The notes beneath the pieces are model-generated. The model saw nothing but the letters and a program-made list of their open reading frames with translations, ran no database searches and had not been told where the DNA came from. Shown here piece after piece: positions 1-8,530 of a stretch of DNA of 64,000 nt (its first letter is position 1; every line of letters starts with the position of its first letter). Source of the stretch: Virgibacillus oceani (GTDB taxonomy: Bacteria; Bacillota; Bacilli; Bacillales; Amphibacillaceae); contig NZ_BMFR01000005.1 of NCBI RefSeq assembly GCF_014638995.1, positions 124,001-188,000 on the forward strand, written 5' to 3'. A program made the translations under genes and the position numbers.

Positions 1-121
1 CATAAAAAAACAAACTTGCACCGAGTAATACGGTATTTTTAAATTTTCTAGGTGATATAAAATATAAAACAAACACTACTGGTAAAAATAAAAATAAAAA
101 AACACTTGAGCTAAATACCAT
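1..121 (-). CDS. MBOAT family O-acyltransferase (AlgI/PatA-like), 5' fragment
   Basis: Only the first 40 codons are inside the window; the gene continues past base 1. The translation begins MVFSSSVFLFLFLPVV and goes on to FKNTVLLGASLFFY, the typical N-terminus of AlgI-like membrane-bound O-acyltransferases. These proteins, usually with a partner, transfer acetyl groups to exopolysaccharides. The ATG at 119-121 has an AAAGGATT ribosome site 6 bases upstream. It is too short for most ORF callers. It lies downstream of the aminotransferase gene, separated by a hairpin, so it may be the last gene of the exopolysaccharide operon or have its own promoter. The family call rests on the N-terminal pattern alone; the catalytic His is outside the window. 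Confidence 0.72.
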   Translation of the reverse strand, partial: MVFSSSVFLFLFLPVVFVLYFISPRKFKNTVLLGASLFFY

Positions 122-187
122 ACGATTAATCCTTTCAATTTAATAGAACTCTTGTAATATATCATTTATGGTAGAAATAAAATGTTA

Positions 188-223
188 AAGAACTAAGCAA
201 GTTAAATGCTGCTTAGTTCCTTT
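188..223 (-). terminator. Hairpin terminator after the exopolysaccharide aminotransferase gene
   Basis: A perfect 10-bp inverted repeat (GAACTAAGCA at 190-199, TGCTTAGTTC at 210-219) lies between the aminotransferase stop at 264 and the MBOAT start at 121. The T-run after it on the minus strand is weak (TTCTTTAAC), so read-through into the MBOAT gene is possible. Confidence 0.6.
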
Positions 224-263
224 TAATTCCAACACTTGTTATACTATAATTTTTATTTTTCAA

Positions 264-1412
264 TTACATCTTAAAAAGATTGCGTATTATGTCTATTACT
301 CGATCTTGATCTTCCATATTCATATTCGATCCAGATGGTAAACAAAAACCAAATTCAAATAAAAAGTCTGATACACTATTGCCTTCTTCATGTGGATAAT
401 AATCTACTCCAGCAAAAAGTGGTTGTAAATGCATTGGTTTCCATACAGGACGGGCCTCAATATTTTCTTCAGCCAATTTTTCAATAATTTCATGACGCGA
501 AACTCCAGTTTGTTTAGGGTCGATAGTAAGCGCAGTCAACCAACGATTAGATTTTGTATTTTCAAGCTCTGGTTGAAAATCAATTCCTGGAATATTATTA
601 AATGCTTCAAAATATTTATCGAAAACTGCTCTTCGCTGTTGTACTCGTTTATCCAGTACTTCCAGTTGTGCACGACCGATACCAGCAACAATATTACTCA
701 TTCGGTAGTTATATCCGAGTTCACTATGCTGATAATGAATTGCAGAATCACGTGCTTGAGTTGCTAAAAACCGTGCTTTCCTTAATGACTTTTCATCATT
801 AGATACTAGTGCACCGCCACCTGAAGTAGTGATAATTTTGTTTCCATTAAATGAAAAAATACCGTATCGACCAAATGTACCACTTTTTCCCCCTTTATAT
901 TCACTACCTAACGATTCAGCTGCATCTTCTACTATAGGCACCCCGTAGGAGTCGCATATTTCTATTAACTCATCCATACGTGCACTTTGACCATAAAGAT
1001 TTACAATGATAACTGCTTTTGGCAATTTATCATTTTTATATGCTTCTTTAAGTGCACGTTTTAATGCTTTTGGAGACATATTCCACGTTGACAATTCGGA
1101 ATCAATCAACACTGGCAGTGCCCCTTGATATAATATAGGATTCACACTAGCAACAAATGTTAATGATGAACAAAAAACACTATCATCTGGACCAACATTT
1201 AGAAGTCTTAATGCTAAATGAATTGCTGCAGTACCTGAAGTAACAACAGCAGCTCCAGTAGTGGCGTTATAATTTGCTAATTCTTTTTCTAATCCATCCA
1301 CATTATTACCTAGAGGTGCAATCCAGTTTAAATCGAATGCTTCTTGAATATATTTTTGTTCGTTTCCGCTCATGTGTGGGGATGAGAGGAAAAGTCTGTC
1401 TGGTTTTAGCAT
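264..1412 (-). CDS. DegT/DnrJ/EryC1-family PLP aminotransferase (PglE/EpsN-like)
   Basis: A 382-residue fold-type-I sugar aminotransferase. It should transfer an amino group from glutamate to C4 of a UDP-4-keto-6-deoxy-HexNAc. The PLP-binding lysine is seen in the motif SFNGNKIITTSGGG, and the early TSGTAAIHLAL and VEDAAESLGS blocks are typical of the family. With the EpsC/PglF-like dehydratase (12394-14226) and the PglD/EpsM-like acetyltransferase just upstream, it completes the three-step route to UDP-di-N-acetylbacillosamine known from Campylobacter Pgl and B. subtilis Eps. Length is normal. The ATG at 1412 has AAGGGATG upstream. The family is certain; the exact sugar is inferred from the set. 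Confidence 0.9.
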   Translation of the reverse strand: MLKPDRLFLSSPHMSGNEQKYIQEAFDLNWIAPLGNNVDGLEKELANYNATTGAAVVTSGTAAIHLALRLLNVGPDDSVFCSSLTFVASVNPILYQGALPVLIDSELSTWNMSPKALKRALKEAYKNDKLPKAVIIVNLYGQSARMDELIEICDSYGVPIVEDAAESLGSEYKGGKSGTFGRYGIFSFNGNKIITTSGGGALVSNDEKSLRKARFLATQARDSAIHYQHSELGYNYRMSNIVAGIGRAQLEVLDKRVQQRRAVFDKYFEAFNNIPGIDFQPELENTKSNRWLTALTIDPKQTGVSRHEIIEKLAEENIEARPVWKPMHLQPLFAGVDYYPHEEGNSVSDFLFEFGFCLPSGSNMNMEDQDRVIDIIRNLFKM

Positions 1413-1440
1413 GAATTTTTCATCCCTTTTAGTATCTATT

Positions 1441-2061
1441 TTATTTTATTACCTTTGCTGGTACTCCTACTGCTGTAACATTATCATCCAAATCACCCAC
1501 CACAACTGCACCAGCTCCTACCGTATTCCAACTACCAATATTCATAACGGGAATCACCACAGCTCCCGCTCCAATATGCGTCCCTTCTCCGACACTAACT
1601 ACACCTGATAGAGTTGCACTAGGAGAAACATGTACAAAATCGGATAAGATATTATCATGCTCTACAACTGAATTTGTATTAACAATACAATGGTTTCCAA
1701 TAGTAGTGTCAGCATTAATTACCACATTGGGCATGACTACTGTTCCATATCCAATTTTAGCTCCCTTACTTATAACAGCACTTGGATGAATTAGCGTTAC
1801 GTACTGTTCAATAGGTATAGAAAATTTTTTGAACAACTTTTTACGAACATAGTTATTACCAATTGCTATACAAAATTTATATTCTTTCAAATTCAGACTG
1901 TCTAGCAAGCTAGTGTTAGCATATATGATTTTATCTAATTTTTCAGTTTGATCAATAGCATCATCAACAATCGCGTATAAATCCATTTCCATTTCCAGAG
2001 CAACAATATCTTTAATAACCTTACTATGACCACCAGCACCGATTAAAATTAATTTAGACAT
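1441..2061 (-). CDS. NeuD/PglD/EpsM-family sugar O/N-acetyltransferase
   Basis: The protein starts MSKLILIGAGGHSKV, the small Rossmann-like N-terminal domain of NeuD/PglD enzymes. Left-handed beta-helix hexapeptide repeats follow (for example IGNHCIVNTNSVVEHDN and IGAGAVVIPV). It is predicted to acetylate the C4 amine made by the neighbouring aminotransferase, using acetyl-CoA. The reading frame is open further upstream to 2118, but the ATG at 2061 is preferred: an AGAAGG site lies just before it, and homologues start at the MSK.LILIGAGG block. Its start overlaps the end of the phosphoglycosyl transferase gene by 8 bases, suggesting translational coupling. About 206 residues, normal for the family. 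Confidence 0.88.
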   Translation of the reverse strand: MSKLILIGAGGHSKVIKDIVALEMEMDLYAIVDDAIDQTEKLDKIIYANTSLLDSLNLKEYKFCIAIGNNYVRKKLFKKFSIPIEQYVTLIHPSAVISKGAKIGYGTVVMPNVVINADTTIGNHCIVNTNSVVEHDNILSDFVHVSPSATLSGVVSVGEGTHIGAGAVVIPVMNIGSWNTVGAGAVVVGDLDDNVTAVGVPAKVIK

Positions 2062-2677
2062 TCTTAGAAACCTTCTTTTCTGATGTACCTTTAAATTTCT
2101 CCATTGTTGCTTGACCATGCTGATTAATTCCTTCAGATTTAAATACTTTTATTATGGTTAAAAAAAGAATTTTAATATCCAACCAAAATGATTGATTTTC
2201 TACATACCATATATCCAATTTAAACTTTTCTTCCCAGCTAATAGTATTACGACCATTAACTTGTGCCCACCCTGTGATACCTGGTTTTACTTCATGTCGA
2301 CGGGCTTGTTCAGACGTATATAAAAGTAGGTATTCCATTAATAATGGACGAGGTCCTACTAGACTGATATCACCTTTTAATACATTGAACAATTGAGGTA
2401 GTTCATCCAAACTTAGTTTTCTAATTCTCTTACCCAATTTCGTCAATCGAAGATAATCAGGCAAAATTTCTCCATTTTTATCCCGCTCGTCTGTCATGGT
2501 TCTAAATTTATAAAGATAAAATGGTTTACCATTTAAACCTGGTCGTTTTTGTTTGAATAAAATTGGTGTACCTAGTTTATATTTTATTACGATTGCTATT
2601 AATAATATTAATAATGACAGGAGAATTAGTGACAACAATGAAATAAAAAAGTCAAGAAACCTTTTAATTTTCAACAC
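2054..2677 (-). CDS. Bacterial sugar transferase / phosphoglycosyl transferase (PglC/EpsL-like)
   Basis: A small, monotopic phosphoglycosyl transferase of 207 residues that loads the first sugar phosphate onto undecaprenyl phosphate at the inner membrane face. An N-terminal hydrophobic re-entrant segment (residues about 8-30) is followed by FKQKRPGLNGKPFYLYKFRTM, with PRPLL and WAQVNGRN blocks typical of the WcaJ/PglC superfamily. The short size matches PglC and EpsL rather than the long WcaJ type, which fits di-N-acetylbacillosamine as first sugar. The start codon is unclear: GTG at 2677 and TTG at 2674 both sit right against an AAAGAGG ribosome site, so a slightly later non-ATG start is possible. 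Confidence 0.9.
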   Translation of the reverse strand: MLKIKRFLDFFISLLSLILLSLLILLIAIVIKYKLGTPILFKQKRPGLNGKPFYLYKFRTMTDERDKNGEILPDYLRLTKLGKRIRKLSLDELPQLFNVLKGDISLVGPRPLLMEYLLLYTSEQARRHEVKPGITGWAQVNGRNTISWEEKFKLDIWYVENQSFWLDIKILFLTIIKVFKSEGINQHGQATMEKFKGTSEKKVSKNV

Positions 2678-2722
2678 CTCTTTTTAAAAACCGGGGGTTC
2701 AACACACCCCTTAGTATTACGT

Positions 2723-4021
2723 TTATTTAACCTTATTTAATTTATCATATTTCTTACTTATTTTAAGAGTTTTTAATATCAGGAAAATATTAAGTAATGC
2801 ACCTGACACCCCAAAAAATGCGACAGCCACAATATCATCTGCAAATACATAGTAACCAATTATTAAAACTAAAACACGTGTTATTAAGGTTATAAGGGTA
2901 AATGTTAAGTGAAAAGCCTGCGCCGATAATACGGGAAGGGATTTAACCGCTGGTCTATTTATAAACATAAAGAATGACCATAGAGCAATCCATCTTGCGT
3001 ATTCACCGGCAACTACCCATTCTTCACCAAAAACAAAACTAAAAATCCAAGGACCAAATATAATTACTATACCAAATGGTATAATTCCAATCAGAAAAAG
3101 TAATGTAGTCGCTTTTTTAATTAAAATTGTTAAATTTTCATCTTTATTTGCTGCTTGAGAAATTCTTGGATAAAATACATCACCAATTGCCTTGCCAATA
3201 AGTTGTGAAGGTGCACCTAGTGCAGTTTTAGCAATTGTGTAAAACCCCGCTGAAGCAGGGCCGAAAAAACTTGATAGTAATAAGATTGGTAAACTTTGTG
3301 ATGCTGCATTCAAAAAAACCTCTGGAGCTCTATAAATAGGAAAATCATTATATGTCTTAGCAAGACTCTTAATAGAAATGTTCTTTTTACTTAAGTTTAT
3401 TGATTTTTTGTAATTTGAATTTCTTACAATTAAGATCATTATAATAGCTTTCAATCCATTACCTAAAGCTGATAAAGTAATAAGAACTGTAGCTACTGGA
3501 TAAAATATCCCAATACCAATTATACTCCCTTGTAAAATTAGCGCATGCAAAAATATTGTTTTAGCAGTAATCCTAAATTGATTAGTACGGTAAAGCCATT
3601 GTTCAATAACTTGTAAAATACCTGAAGATAAAATAACTAAAGGTATTAAAAATAAATAAGAAGAAACTTCCTTAATTTGAAATAAGTCAACAATTGGTTG
3701 TTTTAAAAATAATAAAGTGAAGGTTATAATAATTGTGATTATTACAGAAACATACAAGGAAAGGTAAATTAATCCTTTAGCATCCTTATCACTCTTAGGC
3801 AGGACTATTGCAATAGGATAAGTTAATGCTGAAATAGGTACAATAACTCCTACAATTGCCATGAACACACCCATTAATCCATACACTTCTGGACCGTATA
3901 GTCGAGTTATAATAGGAGATAATAACATAGTGATTACTTGAGCTGTAGCTGTTCCAGAAGCAATAATTGTTACATTTCGGATAAAAGGTCGTTTTATAAA
4001 CCGTAATATTTTATCTTTCAT
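2723..4021 (-). CDS. Lipopolysaccharide/oligosaccharide flippase (Wzx, MATE/MOP superfamily)
   Basis: A 432-residue polytopic membrane protein with about 12 hydrophobic segments. Its N-terminal part (IASGTATAQVITMLLSPIITRLYGP) is typical of Wzx polysaccharide flippases. It would move the undecaprenyl-linked repeat unit across the membrane for the polymerase at 6078-7346. A clear ribosome site (GAGGGAAGAG) precedes the ATG. It lies between the amidotransferase-like gene and the phosphoglycosyl transferase in one minus-strand operon. It is only distantly like the second Wzx at 26482-27912, so the region holds two independent export lines. Confidence 0.9.
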   Translation of the reverse strand: MKDKILRFIKRPFIRNVTIIASGTATAQVITMLLSPIITRLYGPEVYGLMGVFMAIVGVIVPISALTYPIAIVLPKSDKDAKGLIYLSLYVSVIITIIITFTLLFLKQPIVDLFQIKEVSSYLFLIPLVILSSGILQVIEQWLYRTNQFRITAKTIFLHALILQGSIIGIGIFYPVATVLITLSALGNGLKAIIMILIVRNSNYKKSINLSKKNISIKSLAKTYNDFPIYRAPEVFLNAASQSLPILLLSSFFGPASAGFYTIAKTALGAPSQLIGKAIGDVFYPRISQAANKDENLTILIKKATTLLFLIGIIPFGIVIIFGPWIFSFVFGEEWVVAGEYARWIALWSFFMFINRPAVKSLPVLSAQAFHLTFTLITLITRVLVLIIGYYVFADDIVAVAFFGVSGALLNIFLILKTLKISKKYDKLNKVK

Positions 4022-4066
4022 TTAATGACTCTTCCCTCTCATAATCCAAACAATAATGCAATTTTT

Positions 4067-5881
4067 TTATTTATTAATTTTTTCTTGTAACATTTTATAC
4101 CATTCACCGAAAGTTAATATTGAAAATAATATTCTTTCATGATTTTTTTTACCTTGTAAATGTTCCTCAAATAATTTTAATAAATAATCCCGGTTAAACA
4201 TTTCATCTCTTAATACTTCCTTATTATTAAGTATGTTTAAAATTCTATCTTGAATTTTTTTGTTTTCTATAATTAATTTAGAATAATTTGGCCAAGAACT
4301 ATTTTCAGATTTATAATTCTTAGATTTAAATAATTTATGAAAAACCCTATTAAAAGTTGTGGTTATCCAATGAAATATATAACTTCTTTTTAAGCTTAAT
4401 CTAGAATTCGCGACAGGAATGTTTCCAAGTTCAGGATCCATCTGAGTAATTGATTTTCTTAACAAGGTTCCATTACTTCTATATTTTACAGGTACTTTCA
4501 ACATTAAATCGATTATTCTATTATCATAAATAGTTCTATATTTAATTTCATTGTTAATACATAGCTGATTTAAATGAGAATTATACCTTCCATAGGAGTC
4601 ACAAGCTAAATAATCAATTGCCTCTTGATGGTTTACTTGAGTAGTTTTAAAGTTTTTAAATAGCATGTCACTAAAGGTTTCCTTTATTATCGCATCAGTA
4701 TCAATATCTAATTCTCTATTAAATATTTTATCAATTCCAGCTATTTTCCGCGGAAAATTGTTAGATATTGTTTCTAAAACACTGTTAGTACGTCTCGACA
4801 AAAATGGTAGAGCCAATTTATAATTTCGTACTTTTATATTTTTGTTTATAAATTTTGTTCCCTGCCAAATCTGTTCTATTAAAGATCCATTAAAGATAAC
4901 ATCAACATTTTTAGATATCTGATCAAAATAACCTATAAAATGGCCATTAAGGTAATTGTACATACCATCTCCTATCTCAACAGAATCATTTATTATAGTA
5001 TAGTAATGATCTTTATCTCTTTGAATAAAATTAAACTGCGCTTCCTTATAGTCTGATATAGTTTTTGCTATTCTACATTCAATATTGTAAGAGTCCCCCA
5101 ATGTATATACTTCAGATATTTTTTTTTGGGTATCACCCGCCATAATTGCTCTTGAATCCATACCCCCGCTCAAAAAAATACCATATTTATAATTATCTTT
5201 AGTTTTAAATTCAACAATCTCTTTTATATGCATACTTAAACTAGAAATATAATCTTTCTTTCTAAAATTGTTATCTATATTTTGTTTATATGTCCAATAT
5301 TTATAAGAAACTAATTCTGAGTTACTTATAGTGGTGAAAGTTGCCTTTTCAAAAGCTGAAACTTTATTTAGAAAAGTCTTAGTTCCAAACACCATTTGTA
5401 GACTAAAAAATTCTGCTACTGCTTTATAATTAATGTCTGGTTCTAAATCAACATATTTTGCTATTTCAGTCAATCGATTAGAAAAAATAATCTTTTTATC
5501 ATCAGAGAAATAATATAAAGGTCTAGTTAAAAATCTGTCAGTAATAATTTTTAATTCATTATTTTTATAATCATAAAGAATTAGATTAAATGACCCGTTT
5601 AAATCATTTAAAATATCTAGGTTACTGTCTTTAACACTTTTAATTACCTGTTCCAAATAAGCTAAATTATTTATTGATACACTAAGATCATTATTATATA
5701 CCTCTCCATCAACTATAAGTACAATTCCCAAGTTAGGAAAATCTGTAATATATAAATCATTACTATCAACTTTATAGTCTATCTGAAATTTTGAATCTAT
5801 TTTTTCAGAGATAGAATCGATCATTACTTTATTAGTTGAAATAGCATCTTCAAAACAAAACTCTCCAAGATACTTTCTCAT
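4067..5881 (-). CDS. Asparagine-synthase-family amidotransferase, glutaminase site degenerate
   Basis: A two-domain protein of 604 residues. The N-terminal part resembles a class-II glutamine amidotransferase domain (LNGSFNLILYD, then DRFLTRPLYYF near residues 94-125). The C-terminal part is an Asn-synthase ATP-pyrophosphatase domain with the pyrophosphate loop SGGMDS at residues 238-243. The catalytic Cys expected as residue 2 is absent (the protein starts MRKYLGEF), so glutamine hydrolysis by the normal route looks impossible. Related proteins in O-antigen clusters (for example Francisella WbtH) amidate uronic acids, which fits the UDP-HexNAc dehydrogenase in this operon. The ATG at 5881 was chosen because a GGGGGGAAG site precedes it. 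The substrate is inferred. Confidence 0.82.
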   Translation of the reverse strand: MRKYLGEFCFEDAISTNKVMIDSISEKIDSKFQIDYKVDSNDLYITDFPNLGIVLIVDGEVYNNDLSVSINNLAYLEQVIKSVKDSNLDILNDLNGSFNLILYDYKNNELKIITDRFLTRPLYYFSDDKKIIFSNRLTEIAKYVDLEPDINYKAVAEFFSLQMVFGTKTFLNKVSAFEKATFTTISNSELVSYKYWTYKQNIDNNFRKKDYISSLSMHIKEIVEFKTKDNYKYGIFLSGGMDSRAIMAGDTQKKISEVYTLGDSYNIECRIAKTISDYKEAQFNFIQRDKDHYYTIINDSVEIGDGMYNYLNGHFIGYFDQISKNVDVIFNGSLIEQIWQGTKFINKNIKVRNYKLALPFLSRRTNSVLETISNNFPRKIAGIDKIFNRELDIDTDAIIKETFSDMLFKNFKTTQVNHQEAIDYLACDSYGRYNSHLNQLCINNEIKYRTIYDNRIIDLMLKVPVKYRSNGTLLRKSITQMDPELGNIPVANSRLSLKRSYIFHWITTTFNRVFHKLFKSKNYKSENSSWPNYSKLIIENKKIQDRILNILNNKEVLRDEMFNRDYLLKLFEEHLQGKKNHERILFSILTFGEWYKMLQEKINK

Positions 5882-6077
5882 GTTACTTCCCCCCTGTTTT
5901 CTGAAATTGAGCATTTATTTTTTCTCTTAAGTTTGCATTCTTCATTGTATTCCTTATTAAAGGACGTAAGTCTCCTTGCTGAAATTGATTTTTAAAGACT
6001 ATAGAAATAAAATTTTAATCACACAACATTCTCAAGTAACCTGTCCAAAAGCTACTAGAATACTCACCAATATAAAG

Positions 6078-7346
6078 TTAATTTTTTACATTTAAATTTT
6101 CCTTATCCGATGGAATGAAAAAATATCCAAAAATAAGCAAAAATAACAATCCATGTGTTACAAATAATGTTTCAATAAAAGAAGTATTGATAACATAGAT
6201 AAAACTGAACACAATCCCAAAATAAGAAGGTTTAAAATTAAGTTGTTTTATTACAAATATTATAAATGCAAATATAACCGAACTTAAAACTACTCCCAAG
6301 GTTCCAAAACTTAAAAAACCTTCAGTAAAAATACCTACATTTGCAGATAAACCTTCAGTGCCAATTACATTTTCACCAATAAATTGAGGTATAAAAACTT
6401 CGTAATCATTTATTCCTAATATTTTTGATACTCTAGAATGTTTAAAAAAAGTAAAGTTATCATCAAAGTAATCATAATACACTTGAAATAATCTTGCAGG
6501 GGTGAAAAAAACCCTTCTAAGATAATCAGCTATTAAATATGATCCTATTGTTAAATATTGAAAAAGGGACAAAGAAAAAGTTATTAGTAAGGCACATAAA
6601 AAAAATGTATTTTTTTTAAAGTAGTTACCTTTTATAAAGAATATGCTTGCCGCAAAACCAATAAGAATGCTTTTCACTGCTCCGTTCAATAAAAAGATCA
6701 TTACAATGCTTAAAGCTGAGAATAAAGTTAATAACTTCTTTTTATTATTAATTGAGTAAATAAATAAAAATGGCAGCAATACCCTTGACAAAGGTGAAAA
6801 AAGATATCCAATTAAAAAATTTGAGCTATCGTTTCCAGATTGTCTGGTATCATAAATATCAACAAAGAACAGATTTTTCCAATTTATAGTATTGATATTT
6901 TGAAAGTAAGGCAAAATTAATAAAACTGTTATAAAAAGTAAAAAAAGATAAGTATATGGGTCTTGTAAATTAATTTTAATTCTTTTAAATTTCCTTACTT
7001 TATTTTTGCTAAAAATATCAATTATGAAAATAAAAACAATAGGTATAGCGATATATACTATTAATATAAAATTTGAATCATTAAATATATAAAAAATGGT
7101 TTGTCCAAATAATAATAGAACTAGTGAAATATTATAAATTAAACTATAAAAATTACTTCTTATAAAAATTCCAAATACTATTAACAAGATAACTATAAAT
7201 GTCGCGATAATAAGTTTACTTAATGAATAATATTGGAATTGAAATCCAAGATAATCAAATTTTATTGCAATTATGTATCTGTAAACAACTGTTGAAATAA
7301 TATATATTATAAATAAAAGCAGGCTTCGTTTAATATTACCTTTCAA
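6078..7346 (-). CDS. Wzy-like polysaccharide polymerase (multi-pass membrane protein)
   Basis: A 422-residue, very hydrophobic protein with roughly 10-12 membrane segments and a larger outside loop around residues 270-320. Wzy polymerases are poorly conserved in sequence. The call rests on topology and on position between a Wzx flippase, a Wzz regulator and glycosyltransferases. It would join repeat units on the outer membrane face. Its start overlaps the end of the upstream glycosyltransferase gene by 11 bases. The 196 bases between its stop and the amidotransferase start hold no gene that I can see. An O-antigen-ligase-type role is the main alternative. Confidence 0.72.
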   Translation of the reverse strand: MKGNIKRSLLLFIIYIISTVVYRYIIAIKFDYLGFQFQYYSLSKLIIATFIVILLIVFGIFIRSNFYSLIYNISLVLLLFGQTIFYIFNDSNFILIVYIAIPIVFIFIIDIFSKNKVRKFKRIKINLQDPYTYLFLLFITVLLILPYFQNINTINWKNLFFVDIYDTRQSGNDSSNFLIGYLFSPLSRVLLPFLFIYSINNKKKLLTLFSALSIVMIFLLNGAVKSILIGFAASIFFIKGNYFKKNTFFLCALLITFSLSLFQYLTIGSYLIADYLRRVFFTPARLFQVYYDYFDDNFTFFKHSRVSKILGINDYEVFIPQFIGENVIGTEGLSANVGIFTEGFLSFGTLGVVLSSVIFAFIIFVIKQLNFKPSYFGIVFSFIYVINTSFIETLFVTHGLLFLLIFGYFFIPSDKENLNVKN

Positions 7347-8484
7347 TTGAATTATCCTTCCAGTACAGATTCCTAATTTTCTCAGTAATAAGTTCCCATT
7401 TAAATTCTTTTGACCTTATAAAGCAGTTGTTTGAAATTTGTTCATAATTATTCAATATTTTCTTTATTGTGTTACAAATCATCTTTACATTATAAGGATC
7501 AATTGAGTATCCTACTTCACCTTCCTCAAAAAAACCATCAATCCCTTGTCGCTGGCTATAAATTACAGGTAAGCCTCTAGACATTGATTCAATATATACC
7601 AATCCAAAGGTTTCCTTAAATGAAGGCAGAATAAAAACATCACTAGTATCCATAATTGCTGAAATAATCTCCTTATTACTTAAATAACCATGAAATACAA
7701 CCTCTTTATCCATCCCCAAATTCTTACACATTTGTTTATGTTTATCTTCAAGTGGACCGTTTCCAATTACATTTAATAAAACACTATAGCCCTCTTCACG
7801 AAGTTTATTACATGCAGTTATTACCGTTCCTAAATTTTTATTTTCATCAATTAACCCCATGAAAAGCAAATTCACTTCTTTAGATCCCAAATCGCTTTTT
7901 TTTGTTATAATATTTTCATGCCAATAATCATCAATACCATTTGGAATCACATAGGATTTTTCTTTAATTTGCCTTAACATACCCGATGGCAAAAGCGAAA
8001 GCATTTGTTCTTTATATGCATGGGATATGAATATAATAGCACTAGCATTTAATAGTACTTTATACATAAATGGCCTTAAATGAATTCCATACCTATAAAA
8101 AGTATTAATATCTGTATTACGAACGGTCACTATATAATCAATCCCATATTTTCGATGAATTTTATAGGCAGTCCCTCCATCACTGAATACCGTATGAGCA
8201 TGAATAAAATCAATACTTTTATTAACAAGTATTGATTTTTCTATTTCTTTCATTTGTTTATAAATTTTATTAAAGTAAAAAACTTTATCATGTTTTTTTA
8301 AGATATTTTTATAATAGTAATTAACTGTATTAAAATCAGATGATAACTGGTTCTTCCCAATATGTTCACTGTTTTTTATAGGTATAAACACTTCCTGCAT
8401 AATACCTTTAAACGATAACTGCTTTATTAAATTCATATATAATTTATTTCCTATATAATAAGAACAAATATGCAAAATCCGCAT
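7336..8484 (-). CDS. Glycosyltransferase family 4 (GT-B)
   Basis: A 382-residue GT-B glycosyltransferase. The C-terminal nucleotide-binding half shows NGIDDYW, LLFMGLIDENKNLGTVI and FILPSFKETFGLVYIESMSRGLPV, the E-x7-E signature region of GT4 retaining enzymes. The N-terminus is MRILHICSYYIG. It should add one sugar to the lipid-linked repeat unit on the cytoplasmic side. The ATG has AGGGATGG upstream. It is translationally coupled to the polymerase gene downstream. Donor and acceptor cannot be told from sequence. Confidence 0.9.
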   Translation of the reverse strand: MRILHICSYYIGNKLYMNLIKQLSFKGIMQEVFIPIKNSEHIGKNQLSSDFNTVNYYYKNILKKHDKVFYFNKIYKQMKEIEKSILVNKSIDFIHAHTVFSDGGTAYKIHRKYGIDYIVTVRNTDINTFYRYGIHLRPFMYKVLLNASAIIFISHAYKEQMLSLLPSGMLRQIKEKSYVIPNGIDDYWHENIITKKSDLGSKEVNLLFMGLIDENKNLGTVITACNKLREEGYSVLLNVIGNGPLEDKHKQMCKNLGMDKEVVFHGYLSNKEIISAIMDTSDVFILPSFKETFGLVYIESMSRGLPVIYSQRQGIDGFFEEGEVGYSIDPYNVKMICNTIKKILNNYEQISNNCFIRSKEFKWELITEKIRNLYWKDNSIER

Positions 8485-8530
8485 TCATACCATCCCTAAA
8501 ATTCAAATTATAAAGATTCTTTTACAGGAA

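Noticed and set aside
4067..5881. Housekeeping asparagine synthetase, or a lasso-peptide cyclase.
   Set aside because: It lacks Cys2 and lies inside an exopolysaccharide operon, and no small precursor peptide or B-protein gene is visible beside it.
5882..6077. Possible small gene between the amidotransferase-like gene and the polymerase gene.
   Set aside because: No start with a ribosome site and no open frame of useful length on either strand.
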